Shown: one piece after another, positions 1 through 5,306 of the stretch
How the letters are laid out: every line of letters begins with the position of its first letter
Position numbering within the stretch: the stretch's first letter is position 1
From: Actinomycetota bacterium
GTDB taxonomy: Bacteria > Actinomycetota > Actinomycetes > UBA12327
DNA length: 5,306 bases
Direction: 5' to 3'
Assembly: GCA_026392555.1 (NCBI GenBank)
Contig: JAPLBW010000126.1
Span: forward strand, 1-5,306
Program-made: the position numbers and the translations under genes
Notes under the pieces: generated by a model
Seen by the model: the letters and a program-made list of their open reading frames with translations, nothing else
Database searches by the model: none
What the model was told of the DNA's origin: nothing

Positions 1-913
1 AACCCCAATATTGACATTGTAGGCGTCAATGACCTCACCGACAATGAGACCCTGGCACACCTGCTCAAGTACGACAGCATCCTGGGCCGCCTGGGCCGCG
101 ACGTCCAAGCATCCGGGGATTCACTCTCCGTTGACGGTAACTCTTTCGCAGCACTAGCTGTGCGCAACCCGGCCGAGCTCCCTTGGGCAGAGTTAGGCGC
201 GGACATCGTTATTGAGTCCACCGGTATCTTCACTGACGCTGCAAAGGCCAAGGCTCACCTTGAAGCTGGCGCCAAGAAAGTCATTATTTCTGCCCCCGCG
301 TCGAACGAAGACATCACGTCTCTACGATCCCGCCCAACACACGATCATCTCCAATGCCTCATGCACTACCAACTGCGTTGCGCCTATGGCCAAGGTCTTG
401 TTGGACACCTTTGGCATCGAGCGTGGCCTCATGACCACCATTCATGCATATACCAATGACCAGGTCATCCTCGACTTCCCGCACAAGGACCTGCGTCGTG
501 CCCGTGCGGCGGCAATCAACATCATTCCGACCTCTACTGGCGCGGCCAAGGCCACAGCGCTGGTGATCCCTGAGTTGAAAGGAAAGCTCGACGGTATTTC
601 GCTTCGCGTTCCCGTTCCCACTGGTTCTGTGACGGATCTCGTCGTGACCTTGTCTCGTGAGACCACGCGTGACGAAGTCAACGCAGCGTTTGCAGCAGCA
701 GCTGCTAGCGGACCTTTGAGCGGCATCTTGGAATACACCGAAGACCCCATCGTGTCGAGCGACATAGTCAACTCGCCTGCTTCATGCACCTTGGATGCTG
801 GATTGACGATGGTCCAAGGCGACCAGGTCAAGATAGTTGGCTGGTACGACAACGAGTGGGGATACTCCAATCGATTGATCGATTTGGCAACCCTCGTCGG
901 CGCATCGCTTTAG
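1..913 (+). pseudogene. gap: Type I glyceraldehyde-3-phosphate dehydrogenase, 5' partial and frameshifted
   Basis: GAPDH oxidises and phosphorylates glyceraldehyde-3-phosphate to 1,3-bisphosphoglycerate using NAD in the cytoplasmic glycolytic pathway. Reading frame 1 opens inside the NAD domain (VNDLTDNETLAHLLKYDS) and runs to DIT at 310-318; about 25 N-terminal residues lie outside the window. The protein then continues in frame 2 from LYDP (320-331) through the active-site motif SNASCTTNC (catalytic Cys codon 362-364), the catalytic His in TTIHAYTND (443-445), RAAAINIIPTSTGAAKA and the C-terminal WYDNEWGYSNR, stopping with TAG at 911-913. Compared with the family, about eight residues (the strand ending in GVN, just before the catalytic loop) are missing between T and L, so roughly 23 bases are lost and the frame shifts. 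The Asp in VNDL suggests NAD rather than NADP preference. It is first in a gap-pgk-tpiA run. Identity is certain. Whether it is a true pseudogene or a sequence error cannot be decided here; essentiality of the gene favours error. Confidence 0.9.
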
Positions 914-938
914 TGTGACTGTGGCGTTTACTACTTCT

Positions 939-2147
939 ATGCAATCCATTGATGACCTTGAGGTTCAAGGCAAAGTTGTCCTTGTTCGCTCTGATCTGAA
1001 CACTCCGTTAGAGACATCCCCAGATGGCGCCGTCTCGATCACCGATGATGGGCGCATCCGAGCCGCACTGCCAACGATTAGCGACCTTGCGGCCCGAGGG
1101 GCTCGGGTAGTGGTGATGTCCCACCTAGGGCGACCCGAAGGTCAGGTAGTGCCCAGATTGTCCTTGCAGCCCGTTGCTGTTCGGTTGGGCGAGCTACTTA
1201 ATGCACCTGTGGCTTTTAGTCCGTCAACCGTCGGCGAACAAGCCCAAGGCGTGGTTGCTGGTTTAGCGGATGGCCAGGTCGCATTGCTGGAAAACTTACG
1301 CTTTACCGAGGCCGAAACATCCAAAGACGATGCTGCGCGTGGGGCATTTGCGGATCAGCTTGCGCTGTTGGCTGACATCTATGTGGGAGATGGTTTTGGC
1401 GTCAGTCACCGCAAGCACGCCAGTGTTTACGACATTGCACTGCGGCTTCCCCATGCCGCTGGAAGACTGATTGCCTCTGAAGTATCCGTCTTGCAACGCC
1501 TGACGCGCGGTGACGAGCGGCCTTACGTCGTTGTCCTGGGTGGCTCAAAAGTCTCGGACAAGTTGGGTGTGATCGAGACGTTCTTGGGCAAGGCTGATCG
1601 AATCCTCATTGGCGGCGGGATGGTGTACACCTTCTTGGCGGCCATGGGTTACGGCGTGGGTTCGAGTTTGTTAGAACCTGACCTCGTGGAACAGTGTCGC
1701 GGCTACATTGCCCAGGCGCAGTCCATGGGTGTGGACCTCGTCTTGCCAACAGACATCGTTGTTGCGGATCGATTCGCCGGCGATGCTGAATCCACCGTTG
1801 TCGGCGTGGCTGCCATCCCTAACGACTGGATGGGGTTGGACATCGGACCTGAATCCGCGCAGAAGTTTGCTGGAGCGCTCTCCGATGCCGCCACGGTGTT
1901 TTGGAATGGGCCGATGGGGGTCTTTGAGTTTGACGCATTTGCCAGTGGAACGCGGGCGGTTGCGCAAGCGATGGCCAGTTCATCTGCGTTCACGGTTGTG
2001 GGCGGGGGAGACTCGGCCGCCGCGGTGCGCCATCTAGGGTTTGCGGACGAGCAATTTGGCTATATCTCTACCGGCGGTGGAGCAAGTTTGGAATACCTAG
2101 AGGGTCGGGAACTTCCTGGCTTGAGTGTCCTGGAGGACAAAGCATGA
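939..2147 (+). CDS. pgk: Phosphoglycerate kinase
   Basis: PGK transfers the acyl phosphate of 1,3-bisphosphoglycerate to ADP, giving ATP and 3-phosphoglycerate in glycolysis. The frame is intact at 402 residues, a normal family length. Numbering from ATG 939: substrate-binding RSDLN at 17-21, SHLGRP at 61-66 (R65), GDGFGVSHRKHAS around 150-162 (H157, R158), nucleotide-domain GGSKVSDK at 201-208, FWNGPMGVFE, and GGGDSAA at 355-361 followed by YISTGGGASLEYLEG near the C-terminus. The frame is open further upstream, with GTG at 915 and 921, but only the ATG at 939 gives the usual N-terminus (M-x-S/T-I-D-D-L) and length. No good Shine-Dalgarno sequence precedes any of the three candidates, so translation may be coupled to gap, whose stop is 25 bases upstream. 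Its own stop overlaps the tpiA start. It is the only undamaged member of the three glycolytic genes here. Confidence 0.97.
   Translation: MQSIDDLEVQGKVVLVRSDLNTPLETSPDGAVSITDDGRIRAALPTISDLAARGARVVVMSHLGRPEGQVVPRLSLQPVAVRLGELLNAPVAFSPSTVGEQAQGVVAGLADGQVALLENLRFTEAETSKDDAARGAFADQLALLADIYVGDGFGVSHRKHASVYDIALRLPHAAGRLIASEVSVLQRLTRGDERPYVVVLGGSKVSDKLGVIETFLGKADRILIGGGMVYTFLAAMGYGVGSSLLEPDLVEQCRGYIAQAQSMGVDLVLPTDIVVADRFAGDAESTVVGVAAIPNDWMGLDIGPESAQKFAGALSDAATVFWNGPMGVFEFDAFASGTRAVAQAMASSSAFTVVGGGDSAAAVRHLGFADEQFGYISTGGGASLEYLEGRELPGLSVLEDKA
2132..2137 (+). promoter_or_regulatory. Ribosome binding site for tpiA inside pgk
   Basis: GGAGGA lies six bases before ATG 2144, within the last codons of pgk. 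Together with the ATGA stop/start overlap it fixes the tpiA start and suggests that tpiA translation is coupled to pgk. Confidence 0.85.
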
Positions 2148-2900
2148 GCGTGGCTCGCAAACCCTTGATGGTGGGCAACTGGAAGATGAACCTCAACCAC
2201 CTTGAGGCCATCGCCTTGGTACAAAAGCTCGTCTTTAGCCTGCGGCCACAAGACTTTGACGAAGTTGATGTTGTCGTGTGCCCACCCTTTACCGACATTC
2301 GATCAGTTCAAACGTTGGTTGATGGCGACAAGCTCCGCCTGTCCTATGGCGCCCAAGATGTCAGCGAATTGGACTCGGGAGCGCGAACCGGGGACATTAG
2401 CGGATTGATGCTGGCGAAATTGGGATGTAGTTACGTAATCGTGGGGCACTCCGAGCGGCGTCAGTTTCACCTTGAAGATGACGAACTCATCAATGCAAAA
2501 ATCAAAGCCGCTTTGCGCAACTCCATTACGCCCATTATTTGCGTAGGCGAGCCAATTGAAGTGCGCCAACAAGGGCTGCAGGTTGAACATTGTGTGAGCC
2601 AGCTCGAGGCAGCACTCGAGGGTCTTGCGCCTGAACAGGTAGCCAAGACCGTGCTTGCCTATGAACCCATCTGGGCCATCGGCACCGGACAGGTGGCCCC
2701 TGCGTAGCACGGTGGAGGCGACCTGCGGGGAGTCCGTAGCTGCTGGGATTCGGGTTCTCTATGGCGGCTCAGTCAACGTATCCACTACCCCAGGAATCGT
2801 GGATCAGGCTGACATTGATGGGGGCCTCGTGGGTGGTGCAAGCCTGGAGATCGAGACCTTTGCGCGGATCGTCCGCTACCGTGATGAAATCGCGCTTTAG
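2144..2900 (+). pseudogene. tpiA: Triosephosphate isomerase, frameshifted
   Basis: TIM interconverts dihydroxyacetone phosphate and glyceraldehyde-3-phosphate. The first part (frame of ATG 2144) has GNWKMN (N12, catalytic K14), GAQDVSE, GHSERR (catalytic H102), CVGE and YEPIWAIGTG (catalytic E174), then hits TAG at 2705-2707 after QVAPA. The protein resumes in the next frame at LRSTVEATCGES (from 2700) and carries the phosphate-binding LYGGSV and the DGGLVGGASLE motif to TAG at 2898-2900. Relative to the family, about eleven residues (the start of the helix after the loop-6 hinge, usually of the form TPExAQEVH) are missing between A185 and L, so roughly 32 bases are lost with a frame change. 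Restored, the protein would be about 262 residues, normal for Actinobacteria. The ATGA overlap with pgk and a strong Shine-Dalgarno sequence inside pgk indicate translational coupling. Identity is certain. As with gap, artefact is more likely than real inactivation. Confidence 0.9.
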
Positions 2901-2945
2901 GCGCATGCGTATCCTTAGCAGGCACACTCCGCCCGCCCATTGTCA

Positions 2946-2951
2946 GAGGGG
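2946..2951 (+). promoter_or_regulatory. Ribosome binding site deciding the secG start
   Basis: GAGGGG sits six bases before ATG 2958. It decides for this start over the in-frame TTG at 2940, which would place the site inside the coding region. Confidence 0.75.
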
Positions 2952-2957
2952 TCAGTC

Positions 2958-3194
2958 ATGATCGTGTTTCTGGGAATCGTCCAGGTCGTTACGAGTTTGC
3001 TGTTGCTTGCTTTGGTGCTGTTGCACAAGGGCAAGGGCAGCGGATTGTCTGACCTGTTCGGTGGCGGAATGTCGTCCTCGCTCGGTGGCTCGTCAGTTGT
3101 GGAAAAGAACCTTGACCGGTTCACCGTTGCTGTGGGACTAATTTGGGCCGTTTGTGTGTTTGGTTTAGGGCTAGTACTTAAGGCAGCAAACTAA
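2958..3194 (+). CDS. secG: Preprotein translocase subunit SecG
   Basis: SecG is the small auxiliary subunit of the SecYEG protein-conducting channel in the cytoplasmic membrane and assists SecA-driven export. The 78-residue product shows the family layout: transmembrane segment 1 (about residues 2-22), a glycine- and serine-rich cytoplasmic loop with HKGKGSGLSDLFGGG (23-37) and SSVVEKNLDR (45-54), and transmembrane segment 2 (about 55-75). ATG 2958 is chosen over the upstream TTG at 2940 because a GAGGGG ribosome site sits six bases before it and the hydrophobic segment then begins at once, as in homologues. It lies 57 bases after tpiA on the same strand, the usual actinobacterial position, and is probably co-transcribed with the glycolytic genes. 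I see no terminator in the gap. Confidence 0.95.
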   Translation: MIVFLGIVQVVTSLLLLALVLLHKGKGSGLSDLFGGGMSSSLGGSSVVEKNLDRFTVAVGLIWAVCVFGLGLVLKAAN

Positions 3195-3260
3195 CCCGCC
3201 GAAACAGTACGAGTGGGTGTAGCACGGCACGGTACGTAGGTATCGATGTAATGGGCTCTA

Positions 3261-3267
3261 GGGAGGA
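3261..3267 (+). promoter_or_regulatory. Ribosome binding site for rbpA
   Basis: GGGAGGA with its GGAGG core five bases before ATG 3273 is the strongest Shine-Dalgarno match in the window and fits a well-translated housekeeping transcription factor. Confidence 0.85.
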
Positions 3268-3272
3268 TCTTC

Positions 3273-3617
3273 ATGGCTGGCGGAAGTGCAATTCGCGGTA
3301 GTCGCGTTGGCGCAGGCCCCATGGGCGAAGCCGAACGTGGCGAAGCGGCTCCACGGGTCTACATCAGTTTTTGGTGCGCCTCAGGCCACGAAGTATCGCC
3401 ATCATTTGCTAGTGATGCTGAAATCCCTGAGCTATGGGATTGCCCCAAGTGTGGAGCTCCAGCCGGCCAGGACAAGGCCAATCCGCCATCGGCACAAAAG
3501 AACGAGCCGTATAAGACCCACTTGGCCTATGTGCGCGAACGCCGGAGCAAGGAAGATGGCGACGCCATCTTGGCCGAAGCCATCGCCAAAGTGCGTGGCG
3601 AGGTTTGGGAAGGCTAG
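3273..3617 (+). CDS. rbpA: RNA polymerase-binding protein RbpA
   Basis: RbpA is an actinobacterial transcription factor that binds RNA polymerase and the housekeeping sigma factor, stabilises open complexes and, in characterised species, affects rifampicin tolerance. The 114-residue product matches the family end to end: an N-terminal tail AIRGSRVGAGPMGEAERGE (6-24), a core domain with a zinc site formed by C35, H39, C57 and C60 (FWCASGHE and WDCPKCG), a linker with AGQDKANPP (64-72), and a C-terminal sigma-interaction helix region EPYKTHLAYVRERRS through AILAEAIAKVRG (78-109). The start is fixed by a near-ideal Shine-Dalgarno sequence five bases before ATG. The 78 bases after secG hold no convincing -10/-35 or oxidative-stress sigma promoter that I can recognise, so it may be read through from upstream or have its own promoter. 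Its TAG stop overlaps the opposing tkt stop. Confidence 0.97.
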   Translation: MAGGSAIRGSRVGAGPMGEAERGEAAPRVYISFWCASGHEVSPSFASDAEIPELWDCPKCGAPAGQDKANPPSAQKNEPYKTHLAYVRERRSKEDGDAILAEAIAKVRGEVWEG

Positions 3618-5306
3618 TTCTGGCCCTTGGCGGCCAAGGCTTGCTCGACCACAGCTTCTACCGTAATTCCAAATTCGCGATACAAGGTTGATCCATTGGC
3701 CGATGCGCCGTAGTGATCAATGCCAATGCTGCGTCCGCCATCGCCAACAAACTCTCGCCATGGTGGCGTAATGCCCGCTTCAATCGACACCCGCGCACGC
3801 ACACTCGGTGGCAACACTTCGTCGCGATACGCCTTCGGTTGGTCGCGGAAGATTTCAACGCAGGGCATGGAGACTACGGATGCGGCCACGCCCTGAGTCT
3901 TGAGTGATTCTTGCGCCTGCAGAGCCAAGCTGACTTCAGATCCCGTGGCGATCAAAATGACGTCCGGATTGTCAGCGGGCGAAATCGTGTAGGCGCCCTT
4001 GGTCAAGGGATCGCTGTCGTCACTAGTTGTGGTGGCACCCGAGCGATCGAGAACTGGAACATCCTGACGAGTCAAAATCAAAGCTGTCGGGGTGGATGTA
4101 CTTGTCAATGCCACCTGCCAAGCCGCGGCCGTTTCGTTCGCATCGGCTGGGCGAATCACGTTGAGATTGGGGATGGCTCGCAGCGCTGCCAAGTGCTCGA
4201 TGGGCTGGTGCGTGGGCCCATCTTCACCCAAGCCGATTGAATCGTGTGTCCACACATAGGTCACGGGCAGTCCCATGAGTCCTGCTAGTCGAACCGCAGG
4301 GCGCATGTAGTCACTGAAGACCAAGAACGTGCCGCCAAATACTTTGCTACGACCGTGCAGGGCGATCCCGTTCATGATCGAGCCCATCGCGTGCTCGCGG
4401 ATACCGAACGCGATATTGGCACCGGCTGGCGTGGCCGGCGTGGAATTGTCCGCACCCTTGATGTGGGTGTTGTTGGACTCGCCGAGGTCTGCTGAGCCAC
4501 CCCACAATTCAGGCAATTGTCCGGCGAGGGCATTGATAACGGCTCCGGAAGCTTTACGCGTCGCGACCTGGGCGCCTACATCAAAGGTGGGCAATGCGAG
4601 TTCCCCGGACTCAAGTCGCGCAAGGAGAGCGGCTTGCTGAGGATTAGCGGCTTGCCACTGCGCGCGAGCCTGGTTCCACTCGCTATGCAGCTGGGCGCCG
4701 CGAACCTTAGCCTGCCGAGTGTGCGTCAAGACTTCATCGTCGATGGCGAAGTGTTGTTCCGGATCAAATCCAAGAACCGTCTTGGTAGCGGCGACTTCAT
4801 CGGCACCGAGGGCACTGCCGTGAGATGCGGAGGTGTTTTGAGCAGATGGCGCTGGCCAGGCAATGGTGGTCTTGAGGACGATCAAGCTGGGCTTGGCAGT
4901 TTCGAGTTTGGCGGCCTCGCACGCTGCAGCGAAGGCGGGCAGATCTACATCACCGTTCGCGGCACGGTCAACAGTTTGCACGTGCCAGCCATAAGCGAGG
5001 TAGCGACCGGCAACATCTTCACTGAGGGCAAGGCTTGCGGGCCCGTCGATGGTGATCTGATTGTCGTCGTAGATGACGTTGAGTAAACCCAGTTCTTGTC
5101 GGCCCGCAAACGACGAGGCCTCGGCGCTGACGCCTTCTTCAATGTCGCCGTCCGATGCCAGTACCCAGATGCGGTGATCAAAGATGGAATGCGCCGCGGT
5201 GGGGTCAAGTAGGTAGCGCTCGTGTCGGGCAGCCAAGGCCATGCCGACGCCATTGCCAATGCCTTGCCCCAAAGGTCCAGTGGTGGTTTCGACTCCGGCG
5301 GTGTGC
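3614..5306 (-). CDS. tkt: Transketolase, N-terminus beyond window
   Basis: Transketolase moves two-carbon ketol units between sugar phosphates, linking the non-oxidative pentose phosphate pathway to glycolysis, with thiamine diphosphate and a divalent metal. The frame stays open to the window edge and starts here with HTAGVETTTGPLGQG (from 5305), so 563 residues are visible and about 100-130 are missing; the TTG at 5272 is internal, not a start. Numbering from that first His: metal/TPP-binding motif SDGDIEEG (51-58) to YDDNQITIDG (N82); the substrate-contacting SHGSALG; the pyrimidine domain with FGIREHAMG, whose catalytic Glu is residue 304 (codon 4394-4396); HDSIGLGEDGPTHQP (His 366); and the C-terminal domain with LIATGSEVSLA, SMPCVEIF and ASANGSTLYREFGIT. 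No frame break is seen. E1-type relatives (DXS, pyruvate dehydrogenase) are excluded by the GPLGQG and GEDGPTHQP context with a full-length transketolase layout. It converges on rbpA with overlapping stops. Confidence 0.96.
   Translation of the reverse strand, partial: HTAGVETTTGPLGQGIGNGVGMALAARHERYLLDPTAAHSIFDHRIWVLASDGDIEEGVSAEASSFAGRQELGLLNVIYDDNQITIDGPASLALSEDVAGRYLAYGWHVQTVDRAANGDVDLPAFAAACEAAKLETAKPSLIVLKTTIAWPAPSAQNTSASHGSALGADEVAATKTVLGFDPEQHFAIDDEVLTHTRQAKVRGAQLHSEWNQARAQWQAANPQQAALLARLESGELALPTFDVGAQVATRKASGAVINALAGQLPELWGGSADLGESNNTHIKGADNSTPATPAGANIAFGIREHAMGSIMNGIALHGRSKVFGGTFLVFSDYMRPAVRLAGLMGLPVTYVWTHDSIGLGEDGPTHQPIEHLAALRAIPNLNVIRPADANETAAAWQVALTSTSTPTALILTRQDVPVLDRSGATTTSDDSDPLTKGAYTISPADNPDVILIATGSEVSLALQAQESLKTQGVAASVVSMPCVEIFRDQPKAYRDEVLPPSVRARVSIEAGITPPWREFVGDGGRSIGIDHYGASANGSTLYREFGITVEAVVEQALAAKGQN
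3625..3639. terminator. Hairpin after rbpA, inside the 3' end of tkt (candidate bidirectional terminator)
   Basis: CCTTGG at 3625-3630 pairs perfectly with CCAAGG at 3634-3639 around a CGG loop (one more C-G pair is possible on paper, leaving a single-base centre). It begins eight bases after the rbpA stop and lies within the last tkt codons (LAAKG). No T-tract follows on either strand, so it is not a classical intrinsic terminator; actinobacterial terminators often lack one. The six-pair stem is short and could be chance from the coding sequence. Confidence 0.25.

Noticed and set aside
316..322. Programmed +1 frameshift in gap (and likewise in tpiA)
   Set aside because: A programmed shift restores a complete protein; here about eight and eleven conserved residues are also missing, so recoding alone cannot give a normal enzyme, and no slippery or stimulatory element is evident.
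442..870. 142-codon open frame on the - strand opposite gap
   Set aside because: It is antisense to conserved GAPDH sequence, its translation is low in complexity (runs of Ala, Ser and Thr), and it matches no family I know.
2655..2900. 81-codon frame read as a separate small gene after the broken tpiA
   Set aside because: From 2700 it is plainly the TIM C-terminus (LYGGSV, DGGLVGGASLE); the part before that is out-of-frame tpiA sequence with no ribosome site.
2902..2909. Palindrome CGCATGCG between tpiA and secG
   Set aside because: Eight bases with no loop and no T-tract, too short to call an operator or terminator.
3195..3272. Possible rbpA promoter (TGTAAT at 3247-3252 as a -10)
   Set aside because: No plausible -35 lies at the right distance, no recognisable stress-sigma consensus is present, and the match is a weak hexamer easily found by chance.
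4517..5086. 189-codon open frame on the + strand opposite tkt
   Set aside because: It lies wholly antisense to the well-conserved transketolase, shows no recognisable domain and has no ribosome site; long antisense frames are common opposite GC-biased codon use.

Overview
The window comes from an actinobacterial (Actinomycetota) chromosome. It carries, in order, gap, pgk, tpiA, secG and rbpA on the + strand, then tkt on the - strand. RbpA is an RNA polymerase-binding protein essentially confined to Actinobacteria. The gap-pgk-tpiA-secG order with tkt on the opposite strand nearby is a known actinobacterial arrangement. Base composition looks moderately GC-rich (mid to high fifties by eye), and nothing allows a genus call.

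Layout: positions 1-913 hold gap (glyceraldehyde-3-phosphate dehydrogenase), cut at its 5' end by the window edge and broken by a frame-changing loss near 319. Positions 939-2147 hold an intact pgk. tpiA (2144-2900) overlaps the pgk stop by four bases and is broken by a second frame-changing loss near 2699. secG (2958-3194) and rbpA (3273-3617) are short and intact, each with a clear Shine-Dalgarno sequence. The rest is tkt (transketolase), read leftwards from beyond 5306 to a stop at 3614-3616. Its stop shares a CTAG tetramer with the rbpA stop. No stretch of 300 bases lacks a gene, and no RNA gene, CRISPR array, insertion sequence or phage feature was seen.

Together the genes form the lower-glycolysis block (triose-phosphate interconversion, oxidation, first substrate-level phosphorylation) next to a transketolase that links glyceraldehyde-3-phosphate and fructose-6-phosphate to the pentose phosphate pathway. 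SecG (membrane translocase subunit) and RbpA (transcription factor for housekeeping sigma) are housekeeping neighbours rather than pathway partners.

I found no undescribed biological system. The notable features are the two similar gene-breaking losses in gap and tpiA, the zero-spacer convergent rbpA/tkt junction with a hairpin just inside tkt, and the absence of the pentose phosphate genes that usually lie between this block and tkt. The two breaks are most simply read as assembly or amplification errors, because all catalytic motifs survive on both sides.
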